Shown one piece after another: positions 25,309 through 33,466 of a stretch of 60,159 nucleotides of DNA; position 1 is the first letter of the stretch; the number at the start of each line of letters is the position of its first letter. Source of the stretch: Acetivibrio ethanolgignens (GTDB lineage Bacteria; Bacillota; Clostridia; Lachnospirales; Lachnospiraceae); the NCBI RefSeq assembly GCF_001461035.1, contig NZ_LNAM01000164.1:1-60159 (forward strand), written 5' to 3'. The position numbers and the translations under genes were made by a program. The notes beneath the pieces are model-generated. The model was not told the DNA's origin and did not search any database. It was given only the letters and a program-made list of their open reading frames with translations.

Positions 25309-25340
25309 TATAGAATAGAAAATTTAAGATGTGAAATCTC

Positions 25341-25369
25341 TTGACAGACACTTTGCTGCATGGTAATAT
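25341..25369 (+). promoter_or_regulatory. isc operon promoter
   Basis: TTGACA (25341-25346), 17-bp spacer, TAATAT (25364-25369). Predicted start near 25376, upstream of three 15-bp repeats. Confidence 0.85.
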
Positions 25370-25389
25370 AAGTTTTGGAAATCCCAAGT

Positions 25390-25434
25390 AAATTACTAGG
25401 AATTAAATTAGTAGGAATTAAATTACTCGGAATT
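25390..25434 (+). repeat. Three tandem 15-bp repeats in the iscR leader (probable IscR operator)
   Basis: AAATTACTAGGAATT, AAATTAGTAGGAATT and AAATTACTCGGAATT, head to tail, then AAATAC. Successive units also form dyads (TACTA...TAGTA). Located 15-60 bp downstream of the predicted start and directly before iscR, a position where bound repressor would block elongation or initiation. Rrf2 proteins commonly regulate their own operon. Confidence 0.7.
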
Positions 25435-25460
25435 AAATACGCAAGATGGGAGGCGTTAAA

Positions 25461-25919
25461 ATGAAACTGTCCACAAAGGGGCGTTATGGATTGAGGGCGG
25501 TTCTTGACCTGGCTTCGAACAGTGAGACAGAGGCGGTAGCCTTAAGCAGTATTGCAGAGAGGCAGAGCATATCAATTAGTTATCTGGAGCAATTGATTGC
25601 CAAGCTTAAGAAGGCTGGGATTGTAGAAAGCACCAGAGGTGCCAGGGGTGGCTATATTTTAGCTAAACCGGCAGAGGAGATCTCGATAGGAGAGATTTTA
25701 AGAGCTCTGGAGGGTGACTTAAATCCGGTGGATTGCTCGGAGCTGATAGGTGGATCAAGCTGTAACGCATCTGATATATGTGTAACAAAATATGTTTGGA
25801 AGCGTATAAGTGATAGTATAAATGCTGCAGTTGATGGACTTATGCTTTCAGAGCTGGTTAAGGAAAGCAGAGAGGTACAAGCTGCAAGACAGGAAAAGAA
25901 AAACGATAAATTATGTTAA
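25461..25919 (+). CDS. iscR: Rrf2-family Fe-S regulator IscR
   Basis: 152 residues from ATG 25461 behind GATGGGAGGCG; the open frame starts earlier at 25446. Typical Rrf2 start KLSTKGRYGLRAVLDLA, winged HTH (SISYLEQLIAKLKKAGIVESTRGARGGY) and a three-Cys motif (DCSELIGGSSCNASDIC, Cys at about 93, 103 and 109) that would ligate an Fe-S cluster. It heads an iscS-iscU operon, so it most likely senses Fe-S status and represses the operon through the repeats in its leader. Confidence 0.92.
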   Translation: MKLSTKGRYGLRAVLDLASNSETEAVALSSIAERQSISISYLEQLIAKLKKAGIVESTRGARGGYILAKPAEEISIGEILRALEGDLNPVDCSELIGGSSCNASDICVTKYVWKRISDSINAAVDGLMLSELVKESREVQAARQEKKNDKLC

Positions 25920-25936
25920 AGGCAGGAGAGAGAAGA

Positions 25937-27133
25937 ATGAATAAAAAGATTTATCTGGATAATGCGGCAACAACAAAGACAAGACCAGAGGTTGTAGAGG
26001 CAATGCTTCCTTATTTTACAGAGAAATTTGGTAATCCCTCCAGTGTATATGAGTTTGCAGGTCTGAGCCGGACAGCGGTAGATGAAGCCAGGGCCCAGAT
26101 AGCAAAGACCCTGGGAGCAGAGGAAAAGGATATTTATTTTACAGCCGGAGGCTCAGAGTCCGACAACTGGGCATTGAAGGCTGCGGCAGAGGCTTATAAG
26201 GAAAAGGGAAACCACATCATTACGACTAAAATTGAGCATCATGCGATTTTACACACCTGCGAATATCTGGAAAAGCAGGGTGCTGAGGTGACTTATCTGG
26301 ATGTGGATGAAAATGGTGTGGTTAAGCTGGAGGAATTAAAAAAGGCAATCCGCCCGACAACGATTCTAATTTCTGTTATGTTTGCTAATAATGAAATTGG
26401 AACCATTCAGCCGATTAAGGAAATCGGTGAGATTGCAAAGGAGCATGGTATTTTATTCCATACCGATGCGGTACAGGCCTTTGGACAGGTGCCGATTGAT
26501 GTAAATGAGCTGCATATTGATATGTTAAGTGCCAGCGGACATAAGCTAAATGGACCGAAGGGAATCGGCTTCCTTTATATCCGTAAGGGCTTAAGGCTTA
26601 AATCCTTTATACACGGCGGTGCTCAGGAACGCCGCAGACGTGCGGGTACAGAAAATGTACCTGGCATTGTAGGATTTGGTAAGGCGACGGAGATTGCAGC
26701 AGCCACGATGGAGGAGCGTGCAAGGAGAGAAGCAGAGCTTCGTGACCTCTTAATTGACCGTATTTTAAAGGAGGTTCCTTATGTACGGTTAAATGGACAC
26801 AGAACAAACCGCCTTCCAAATAATGCAAACTTCAGCTTCCAGTTTGTAGAAGGAGAATCTCTTCTGATTATGCTGGATATGCAGGGAATCTGCGGCTCCA
26901 GTGGATCAGCATGTACCTCTGGCTCTCTGGATCCATCTCATGTGCTTCTGGCTATCGGTCTGCCTCATGAGATTGCTCACGGCTCCTTAAGACTTACCTT
27001 AAGTCATGAGACTACGAAGGAAGAGATTGAATATACGATTGAAAAATTAAAGGAGATTGTTGCAAAATTAAGGAGTATGTCTCCATTGTATGAGGATTTT
27101 GTAGCGAAGAATAAAATTCCACAGGAAGATTAA
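25937..27133 (+). CDS. iscS: Cysteine desulfurase (IscS/NifS)
   Basis: PLP enzyme that releases sulfur from cysteine for Fe-S clusters and tRNA thiolation. 398 residues from ATG 25937, behind GGCAGGAGAGAGAAG and 17 bp after iscR. YLDNAATTKTRPEVVEAM at the N-terminus, the HHA segment (KIEHHAILHTCEYL), the PLP Lys in SASGHKLNGPKGIG, and the catalytic-Cys loop GSSGSACTSGSLDPSHVL are all present. It feeds IscU and MnmA, both encoded downstream. Confidence 0.95.
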   Translation: MNKKIYLDNAATTKTRPEVVEAMLPYFTEKFGNPSSVYEFAGLSRTAVDEARAQIAKTLGAEEKDIYFTAGGSESDNWALKAAAEAYKEKGNHIITTKIEHHAILHTCEYLEKQGAEVTYLDVDENGVVKLEELKKAIRPTTILISVMFANNEIGTIQPIKEIGEIAKEHGILFHTDAVQAFGQVPIDVNELHIDMLSASGHKLNGPKGIGFLYIRKGLRLKSFIHGGAQERRRRAGTENVPGIVGFGKATEIAAATMEERARREAELRDLLIDRILKEVPYVRLNGHRTNRLPNNANFSFQFVEGESLLIMLDMQGICGSSGSACTSGSLDPSHVLLAIGLPHEIAHGSLRLTLSHETTKEEIEYTIEKLKEIVAKLRSMSPLYEDFVAKNKIPQED

Positions 27134-27168
27134 TTGTTTATAGAGAAAGATTCAGGAGGAAAATAAAA

Positions 27169-27612
27169 ATGTACAGTGAAAAAGTAATGGACCATTTTAC
27201 AAATCCAAGAAATGTTGGAGAAATAGAGGATGCAAGTGGTGTAGGTACTGTTGGTAACGCAAAATGCGGTGATATTATGAGAATGTACCTCGATATTGAT
27301 GATAATGACATTATAAGGGACTGTAAGTTCAAGACCTTTGGCTGTGGTGCAGCGATTGCAACGAGCAGTATGGCAACAGAGCTGGTTAAGGGAAAGACAA
27401 TTCAGGAGGCTCTGCAGATAACAAATAAGGCTGTTATGGAGGCTCTGGATGGACTTCCACCGGTGAAGGTTCACTGCTCCTTACTGGCAGAGGAAGCCAT
27501 CCATGCAGCACTCTGGGATTATGCAGAAAAGCATGGCATAAGGATTGAAGGACTTTCTAAGCCAAAGTCTGATATTCATGAGGGCGAAGAGGATGACACA
27601 GAAGAATACTAA
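27169..27612 (+). CDS. iscU: Fe-S cluster scaffold IscU/NifU N-terminal type
   Basis: 147 residues, behind AGGAGGAAAATAAAA. It has the three scaffold cysteines: GNAKCGD, KTFGCGAAIATSSM and VHCSLLAEEAI, with Asp following the first. MYSEKVMDHFTNPRNVGEI is the diagnostic N-terminus. It ends with an acidic tail (EGEEDDTEEY) that extends beyond the usual IscU and overlaps the start of mnmA by 20 bp. It assembles clusters on sulfur from the adjacent desulfurase. Confidence 0.95.
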   Translation: MYSEKVMDHFTNPRNVGEIEDASGVGTVGNAKCGDIMRMYLDIDDNDIIRDCKFKTFGCGAAIATSSMATELVKGKTIQEALQITNKAVMEALDGLPPVKVHCSLLAEEAIHAALWDYAEKHGIRIEGLSKPKSDIHEGEEDDTEEY

Positions 27613-28681
27613 AAGAGTAGTAGTAGGCATGTCCGGAGGAGTTGACTCCTCTGTGGCTGCCTATCTTTTAAAGGAAGCAGGCTATGAGGTCATCGGTGTG
27701 ACGATGCAGATATGGCAGGATGAGGAGATTAGTGTGCAGGAGGAAAATGGCGGCTGCTGTGGCTTAAGTGCGGTAGATGATGCCAGAAGAGTAGCAGCAC
27801 AGCTTGGGATTCCTTATTATGTCATGAACTTTAAAAAGGAATTCAAGGAAAATGTTATGGATTATTTTTTAGAGGAATATCTGGCAGGACGTACACCGAA
27901 TCCTTGTATTGCCTGCAATCGTTATGTAAAATGGGAGGCTCTTTTAAAGCGTGCCTTGGATATCGGAGCAGATTATATTGCAACAGGCCATTATGCCCGC
28001 ATTACACAGCTTCCTAACGGTCGATATACCTTAAAGACCTCTGCTACCCAGTTAAAGGATCAGACCTATGCTCTGTATAATCTGAACCAGCACCAGCTGT
28101 CTCATACGCTGATGCCAGTGGGAGAATATAGAAAAGAGGCAATCCGCCAGATTGCAGAGGAAATCGGCCTTCAGGTAGCCCATAAGCCTGACAGTCAGGA
28201 GATTTGCTTTATTCCGGACAACGATTACGGCCGTTTCATTTCAGAAAACAGCGGTGAACTGGTAAAGCCTGGTAATTTTGTGGATGAGAAAGGAAATATT
28301 CTGGGAACCCACCGAGGTATCCCTTATTATACGATAGGACAAAGAAAGGGACTCAACCTGTCTATGGGCCGACCTGTTTTTGTAAAGGAAATCCGTCCCG
28401 AGACCAATGAGGTTGTTATTTCAGATAACGAAAGCCTTTTTTCTAACCGGGTAACAGCGGACAAGCTAAATTTCATGTCCATTGAGAAGCTGGAGGGAGA
28501 ATGCCGTGTTATCGCTAAAATCCGATATAACCATAAGGGTGCTTCGGCAGCTGTTCGTATGATTTCTGAGGATACGCTGGAATGTGTTTTTGATGAGCCA
28601 CAAAGAGCAGCCACTCCGGGCCAGGCATTAGTGCTTTATGAGAAGGATGGAAGCGTACTGGGTGGAGGAACGATTAAATGA
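27593..28681 (+). CDS. mnmA: tRNA-specific 2-thiouridylase MnmA
   Basis: Thiolates U34 of Lys, Glu and Gln tRNAs with sulfur relayed from IscS. 362 residues from ATG 27593, inside the end of iscU and behind GGGCGAAGAGG. PP-loop GMSGGVDSSVAAYLL, the catalytic Cys pair (TPNPCIACNRYVKW and SQEICFIPDNDYGRF) and GQRKGLNLSMGRPVFV are visible. Co-transcription with the desulfurase is common in Firmicutes. Its stop overlaps the hydE start by 4 bp. Confidence 0.95.
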   Translation: MTQKNTKRVVVGMSGGVDSSVAAYLLKEAGYEVIGVTMQIWQDEEISVQEENGGCCGLSAVDDARRVAAQLGIPYYVMNFKKEFKENVMDYFLEEYLAGRTPNPCIACNRYVKWEALLKRALDIGADYIATGHYARITQLPNGRYTLKTSATQLKDQTYALYNLNQHQLSHTLMPVGEYRKEAIRQIAEEIGLQVAHKPDSQEICFIPDNDYGRFISENSGELVKPGNFVDEKGNILGTHRGIPYYTIGQRKGLNLSMGRPVFVKEIRPETNEVVISDNESLFSNRVTADKLNFMSIEKLEGECRVIAKIRYNHKGASAAVRMISEDTLECVFDEPQRAATPGQALVLYEKDGSVLGGGTIK

Positions 28682-29712
28682 ATATCATTAAAAAGCTGAT
28701 AGAAAATCACGAGCTAACAAAAGAGGAATATATAAAGCTTTTAGACATGGTGGATAATCCGGCGGTGGTGGAAGCACTCAAGGGGGCAGCGGTACGTCTT
28801 AAAAAAGAACATTATGGAAATAAGGTCTATACCAGAGGCTTGATTGAATTTACAAATTATTGTAAAAATGGCTGCTATTACTGTGGTATTAACCGGGAAA
28901 ACCGGGAGGCAAAAAGGTATCGCCTCAGCCGGGAGGAGATTTTATCCTGCTGTGAGAATGGCTATGAGCTGGGCTTTCGTACCTTTGTACTGCAGGGAGG
29001 CGAGGATCCTTATTTTACAGATGACAGGATGGTAGAGCTTATTCGGGAGATAAAGGAGAAGTATTCGGATTGTGCCTTGACGCTGTCTATAGGAGAAAAA
29101 TCCTATGAAAGCTACCGGGCTTTTAGGGAGGCCGGTGCAGACAGATATCTTTTACGTCATGAGACAGCCAGTGAGGAGCTTTACAGGAAGCTGCATCCAG
29201 AAGAAATGAAGCTGTCCAGCCGAAAGGAATGCTTGTATCAGTTAAAGGAGCTGGGTTACCAGGTAGGAGCCGGCTTTATGGTGGGCTCACCGGGACAGGC
29301 GATAGAGCATCTGGCAGAGGATCTTCTGTTTTTAAAGGAGTTAAAGCCACAGATGGTGGGAATTGGACCTTTTATTCCGCATCATGATACCCGATTTGCC
29401 GGTGAAAAAGCAGGAAGTGTTGAAATGACGCTGTTTTTGCTTTCGATTATCCGCATTCTGCTTCCTAAGGTGCTGCTTCCAGCAACAACGGCTCTTGGAA
29501 CTCTGGATCCGCGTGGAAGAGAAAAGGGTCTATGTGCGGGAGCAAATGTTGTTATGCCGAATCTGTCTCCGGTAAAGAACCGGAAGCTGTATGATTTGTA
29601 TGATAATAAAATCTGCACTGGTGAAGAGGCTGCAGAGTGTCGTGGCTGCTTAAGCCGAAGAGTTGAGTCAGTAGGGTATCAGCTGGTCTGCGAGCGTGGC
29701 GATGCTATATAA
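28678..29712 (+). CDS. hydE: [FeFe]-hydrogenase maturase HydE (radical SAM)
   Basis: Radical-SAM enzyme that helps to build the H-cluster of [FeFe] hydrogenase. 344 residues, near the family length. The Fe-S/SAM motif is CKNGCYYCGI (C-x3-C-x2-C), then FVLQGGEDPYFTDD, RHETASEELYRKLHP, GAGFMVGSPGQ and TTALGTLDPRGREKGL. These blocks separate HydE from BioB and PylB. The ATG overlaps the mnmA stop, so it is the last gene of the isc operon; its maturation role needs Fe-S clusters. No HydF, HydG or hydrogenase gene is in the window. Confidence 0.9.
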   Translation: MNIIKKLIENHELTKEEYIKLLDMVDNPAVVEALKGAAVRLKKEHYGNKVYTRGLIEFTNYCKNGCYYCGINRENREAKRYRLSREEILSCCENGYELGFRTFVLQGGEDPYFTDDRMVELIREIKEKYSDCALTLSIGEKSYESYRAFREAGADRYLLRHETASEELYRKLHPEEMKLSSRKECLYQLKELGYQVGAGFMVGSPGQAIEHLAEDLLFLKELKPQMVGIGPFIPHHDTRFAGEKAGSVEMTLFLLSIIRILLPKVLLPATTALGTLDPRGREKGLCAGANVVMPNLSPVKNRKLYDLYDNKICTGEEAAECRGCLSRRVESVGYQLVCERGDAI

Positions 29713-29763
29713 AATACCCCTTGTAAAATTTAGTCAATGGATTACAATAAGATTAACCGCATT

Positions 29764-29932
29764 GGTTAGTCTTATTTTTATACCAATTTAGCGGTAAAGA
29801 TGAGGAAGTGCTGTTATATCAAACCAAAAATCCGAGTCAGTATCACAGATATCCATAATCAATCTGAGAGTGAAGCTGTTTGCTTTGATTAGCTACAATT
29901 TTATAATGAAACATTTAGTGAGGACTATATTA
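29764..29932. repeat. MITE-like 170-bp repeat, copy 1 (eroded ends)
   Basis: Homologous to 52996-53166. Shared blocks include TTTATACCAATTTAGCGGTA, CTGTTATATCAAA, GTCAGTATCACAGAT, CAATCTGAGAGTGAA and ATTTAGTGAGGACTA. The outer arms are partly decayed (GGTTAGTCTTA at left, AGGACTATATTA at right). Non-coding. The hydE stop lies 52 bp upstream and a radC fragment follows. Confidence 0.75.
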
Positions 29933-29980
29933 GCACTTGTGATGGAGTAATTTATCAGCTGATTTGGTTTTCTTTTCTTT

Positions 29981-30118
29981 TGGAAGGAGCATAAGTTGTG
30001 TGAGCTTATGGGGATACCGCTTATTGACCATATCATTGTCGGTGGAGATAACCATGCTTTCTTTAGTTTCAGAGAAAAAGGCATGCAAGGTGAGAATAAT
30101 GGAGGGAAGATTTACTGA
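29981..30118 (+). pseudogene. radC: radC 3' fragment (JAB domain)
   Basis: The frame reads KEHKLCELMGIPLIDHIIVG, then GDNHAFFSFREKGM, and stops at 30116. This is the C-terminal end of RadC/JAB-domain proteins (LxxxLGIPLxDHIIVGxxxYFSFxEKGM). The catalytic HxH part is missing. RadC genes of this type are common cargo of conjugative elements; this is a relic. Confidence 0.82.
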
Positions 30119-30265
30119 GGAAGAACTTGCAATAGCAAAGAGCGTAAATCTTTGATGGATTCCATTCGTATCTATAACAGGAGTCATTGTTTCTGATGGT
30201 CAAGGCAATTTGATAAAGGCAATAATGGTGGCTCACAGATAGATTTATTTCTGAAGGAACATTAG
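30099..30265 (+). pseudogene. Fragments of a toprim/DUF3991-like element protein
   Basis: ATG 30099 gives MEGRFTEEELAIAKSVNL and a stop. The overlapping frame then gives MDSIRIYNRSHCF, a TGA, and WSRQFDKGNNGGSQIDLFLKEH. The order (ELAIAKSVNL ... DSIRIYN ... GNNGGSQIDFL) matches the N-terminal zinc-finger-like region of the toprim/DUF3991 proteins in integrative conjugative elements, with an internal deletion and nonsense changes. Family name recalled from pattern only. Confidence 0.65.
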
Positions 30266-30305
30266 TGCTTTTAGAAGGAGTGGAAGGAATATAGTGGTAC
30301 TCTGT

Positions 30306-30335
30306 TTCGCAACAAAAAAATTTCGATTCACAACA
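30306..30335 (+). promoter_or_regulatory. LytTR-type operator pair, site 1 (own operon)
   Basis: Direct repeats TTCGCAACA (30306-30314) and TTCACAACA (30327-30335), 21 bp apart start to start, separated by A6 and TTTCGA. Two 9-bp direct repeats in phase on one DNA face are the hallmark of LytTR binding sites. 71 bp before the response-regulator start. Confidence 0.75.
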
Positions 30336-30406
30336 TTACAGATAGATATTGCATGAACTTTTCCGATATAGTAGATATAAATATATGTAAGCAAGGAAGT
30401 GACAAG

Positions 30407-31120
30407 ATGCAAATTGCTATCTGCGATGATGAAAAGTCTATAGGGCTGATACTGGAAGAAAAAATAAAAAAGTTATTGCCGGATGCAGTTATAGATAAAT
30501 ATTTATCTGGTGATGAGCTGATTGTAAGCGGTTGTAAGCCAGATATTCTCTTTTTGGATATCCAGATGCCGGAAATGGATGGAATGGAAACGGCAAGGAT
30601 TCTGCGTCAGAAAAATGAAAAAATGGTATTGATATTTGTGACAGCGGCGGAGGAGTATGTTTTTCAAGCATTTGATGTTGCAGCATTTCATTATCTAGTT
30701 AAGCCCTTTTCAGATGAAAAATTTGAGGAAGTTGTGAAACGTGCAGTCAGGATCATTGGAGAATATTCTGAAAACAAATCGGATGAAAAGTACATAATGG
30801 TACAGTCTGCAGGAAGTCATATTAAAGTTTTTTTGAAGGATATTGTGTATGCCGAGGTATATAACAGAAAGGTCATTATCCATACACGAAATACAGACAT
30901 CGAATATTATGGAAAATTAAAGGAGCTGAGCGAAATGGCGGGGGCAGATTTTTTCCGTACACACAGAGCATACCTCGTACATTTCAAATATGTTCAGAGA
31001 TATGATGCAAATTGCGTAACGATGGAAAATGGAACTGCATTGATTGCAAAACAGAATTATCCTGAGTTTGTGAAGCAATATCTGAAATATAACCAGAGGA
31101 AAGGAAATGAGGTCAGATGA
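30407..31120 (+). CDS. LytTR-family response regulator (AgrA/VirR-like)
   Basis: 237 residues from ATG 30407 behind AAGGAAG; the open frame begins earlier. Receiver domain with the acidic pocket (ICDDEK) and phospho-acceptor D51 in LFLDIQMPEMDGME, Thr and Lys of the switch (FVTAAEEY, YLVKPF). The C-terminal LytTR DNA-binding domain (about 135-235) has IKVFLKDIVYAEVYNRKV and FFRTHRAYLVHFKYV. The stop overlaps the kinase start by 4 bp. LytTR regulators bind paired 9-bp direct repeats; two such pairs are nearby, one upstream of this operon and one upstream of the FlxA-like gene. Confidence 0.92.
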   Translation: MQIAICDDEKSIGLILEEKIKKLLPDAVIDKYLSGDELIVSGCKPDILFLDIQMPEMDGMETARILRQKNEKMVLIFVTAAEEYVFQAFDVAAFHYLVKPFSDEKFEEVVKRAVRIIGEYSENKSDEKYIMVQSAGSHIKVFLKDIVYAEVYNRKVIIHTRNTDIEYYGKLKELSEMAGADFFRTHRAYLVHFKYVQRYDANCVTMENGTALIAKQNYPEFVKQYLKYNQRKGNEVR

Positions 31121-32487
31121 GTTTAGTGGAAAGATGCTGGATGATTACATCGAAGTTTTCTGTTATTGCACTTCTGATGATTACAGGAATCTGTTTTGGT
31201 ATTTTTGTATGTCCATATATGAAAAAGAAAAAGGAAGCTGTTGGGGTCAGTATTGTTTATGTTGTAATCATGTCTGTGTTGTATATGATTCCACCACAGA
31301 TTGACAATTTTTCTGCATATTTGCTGGGAGTTGTGGCAGCGTTTCTTGTGATGTATGTACAGAACAGAAGAAACATATATCAGAAAATATTTCTTGCAGT
31401 CACTTTCTTTTCTATCCGATGGCTAGCGGTTGCAATGGCAAGCAGACTGGATGACTTTATTACGAAAGCTTTGGTTTTTCGGAATACAATTGCTGGCAGG
31501 GAATGGCTGCAATATGGACTCTATGTTGGAACAAAAATTTTGGATATTGTACTTTGTATTGTTTTTATTGCAGTTGCAATAGGTCTGATCAATAAAGCAT
31601 ATGTATATAAAAAAGATGAGATGAGTGTCAAAGAGATGGTAATGCTTATCATACCTTCTCTTGTAGGTGTAACAGGGTATGGCATTTTGCAATATTATCT
31701 TACTATATACGAAAAAGATACCGGAAAGAGCTTGATTAATACCTATGGATTTTATGGTGCTTTAAGCTTTTTACACTATCTGATTTCCATAGTTGCTATT
31801 CTTGTTATGATTGTGATGTTCCAAAATTGGAAAGAGATGCAGGAAGAACAGCGGGGGCAGGAGCTGGTGTTAAATCAGGTCAGTGATATGGAAAAACATA
31901 TCGGGGAAGTGGAAAAGCTGTATCAAGATATCCGTTCCCTACGCCATGACATGGGAAATCATATCCAGACACTGGAACATCTGGTTGCACTTCATAATAC
32001 GGATGATGCCACAGGATATCTGGAGCATTTGAAAAAGGAGTGGAATGAGGTATCTCCTGAGATAAAAACGGGAAGTCCTGTAATTGATGTGATTCTCATT
32101 GAAAAGCTGAGAGAAGCAAGGGAAAAACAGATTTGTTTTACATCAGATTTTCATTATCCAGAAAATACTAAGCTGAATGCGTTTGACCTGAGTGTGATTC
32201 TGAATAATGCCCTGAATAACTGTATGGAAAATGTAAGTGGAGAAAATCCTTATATCAGCATTTCCTCTTTTCGGAAAAAAAGTATTTTTATGATAACCAT
32301 AAAGAACAGATATCAGGGGCAGTTAAAATATAGTGAAAGTGATCTGCCGGAAACAACGAAATCCGGAAAGGAACATGGATTTGGACTTAATAATATACGC
32401 AGGGTTGCAAAGATGTATATGGGAGATATATCTTTGGAGCAGGTGAATCAGGAAGTAATTTTAAGTATTATGTTACAGGTGGAATAG
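31117..32487 (+). CDS. GHKL sensor histidine kinase (AgrC/VirS-like)
   Basis: 456 residues. Residues 1-245 hold six or seven hydrophobic segments, the polytopic sensor of peptide-sensing kinases. A coiled coil follows, then the H-box IRSLRHDMGNHIQTLEHL, the N-box DLSVILNNALNNCMENV and the G-box KEHGFGLNNIRRVAKMY. This is the AgrC-type GHKL architecture. The cognate LytTR regulator overlaps its start by 4 bp. No precursor peptide gene for a cyclic peptide signal was found next to it, so the signal is unknown. Confidence 0.92.
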   Translation: MSLVERCWMITSKFSVIALLMITGICFGIFVCPYMKKKKEAVGVSIVYVVIMSVLYMIPPQIDNFSAYLLGVVAAFLVMYVQNRRNIYQKIFLAVTFFSIRWLAVAMASRLDDFITKALVFRNTIAGREWLQYGLYVGTKILDIVLCIVFIAVAIGLINKAYVYKKDEMSVKEMVMLIIPSLVGVTGYGILQYYLTIYEKDTGKSLINTYGFYGALSFLHYLISIVAILVMIVMFQNWKEMQEEQRGQELVLNQVSDMEKHIGEVEKLYQDIRSLRHDMGNHIQTLEHLVALHNTDDATGYLEHLKKEWNEVSPEIKTGSPVIDVILIEKLREAREKQICFTSDFHYPENTKLNAFDLSVILNNALNNCMENVSGENPYISISSFRKKSIFMITIKNRYQGQLKYSESDLPETTKSGKEHGFGLNNIRRVAKMYMGDISLEQVNQEVILSIMLQVE

Positions 32488-32494
32488 AGATAAG

Positions 32495-32535
32495 AAGCAC
32501 TAAGTATTTTGAAACCAGGATATTTAGTGCTTTTT
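32495..32535 (+). terminator. Terminator after the LytTR system
   Basis: AAGCACTAA (32495-32503) with TTAGTGCTT (32524-32532), then TTT. It separates the regulatory operon from its presumed target gene. Confidence 0.8.
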
Positions 32536-32563
32536 CGTGCAAGTAGAGATGAAAATATACTGC

Positions 32564-32593
32564 TTCACAACAAAAAAAGGTCGGTTCACTACA
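32564..32593 (+). promoter_or_regulatory. LytTR-type operator pair, site 2 (FlxA-like gene)
   Basis: TTCACAACA (32564-32572) and TTCACTACA (32585-32593), offset 21 bp, separated by A6 and GGTCGG. Same layout as site 1, including the A-tract and TCG before the second half. 84 bp before ATG 32677. Confidence 0.75.
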
Positions 32594-32676
32594 TCGAAGT
32601 TTATTGCGGAAAGGAAAGTGCCGAAAGAAAAAATAAGAAAACGGATTTCAAATAATCAGATTAAGGAGGACACACA

Positions 32677-33447
32677 ATGAGAATTAATGGTTTTAGTGGA
32701 ACGAATGCACAGGCAGGAGCAATGGGAATGGCACAGACGAATGATTCTGTAAGCAGGAATATACAGAACCAGATTGCAAATGCACGGCAGAAGTTACAGG
32801 ACTTATCATCAAATGAAGAAATGTCATTAGAGGATAAGATGAAAAAGCGTCAGGAAATACAGCAGGAGATAACGAATCTCAATCAGCAGTTAAGACAACA
32901 TCAGATTGAGCAGCGAAAAGAACAGCAGAGTAAGAATTCATCATCTATGGATGATATGGTAGCCGGTACGAATAATGCATCTGCAAAGAAAAGCACAGGA
33001 TTATCACAGGCAAGTATGCAGGCCATGATTTCAGCAGATTCCTCCATGAAACAGGCAAAGATACAGGGCAGTATGGCGACACAGATGAAAGGACGGGCAG
33101 GTGTGCTTGAGTCTGAAATCAAACAGGATGCAGGAAAAGGAAATACTGAAAAGAAGGAAGAAGAACTGGCAGATCTACAGACAAAGGCACAGTCTGCAAC
33201 AGTAGCACAGATGTCCACCCTTGCGGATGTAAATAAATCTATAGGAGAAGCAGCAAAGGAAGACAGCAGAATTGAAAACACCGAAGCAAAGAATGATAAG
33301 ACACAGGAAGCTATAGGTGCTGCACCAGAGAATACAGATGTCAAGGCAGAACCGGAAACGGTAACAACGGTAGAAATTTCGGTTTCGAAAACCGGGCAGA
33401 ATGCAGCACAACAGGCAGTATATACACCGATTGATGTGCGTTTATAG
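32677..33447 (+). CDS. FlxA-like protein, probable target of the LytTR system
   Basis: 256 residues starting MRINGFSG behind TTAAGGAGG. Residues about 25-90 are a coiled coil (NARQKLQDLSSNEEMSLEDK, RQEIQQEITNLNQQLRQHQ), the pattern of FlxA-like proteins (PF14282). The C-terminal half is Ala/Lys/Glu/Gln-rich and apparently disordered. No signal peptide or membrane helix. Function unknown. A 9-bp repeat pair identical in layout to that of the two-component operon lies 84 bp upstream, so it is a candidate regulated gene. Nineteen bases separate it from the next, frameshifted gene. Confidence 0.75.
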   Translation: MRINGFSGTNAQAGAMGMAQTNDSVSRNIQNQIANARQKLQDLSSNEEMSLEDKMKKRQEIQQEITNLNQQLRQHQIEQRKEQQSKNSSSMDDMVAGTNNASAKKSTGLSQASMQAMISADSSMKQAKIQGSMATQMKGRAGVLESEIKQDAGKGNTEKKEEELADLQTKAQSATVAQMSTLADVNKSIGEAAKEDSRIENTEAKNDKTQEAIGAAPENTDVKAEPETVTTVEISVSKTGQNAAQQAVYTPIDVRL

Positions 33448-33466
33448 CCGGAATTGGAAATGGTAT

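Noticed and set aside
25390-25434. CRISPR or mini-satellite
   Set aside because: 15-bp head-to-tail units without spacers in a regulator leader are better read as an operator array.
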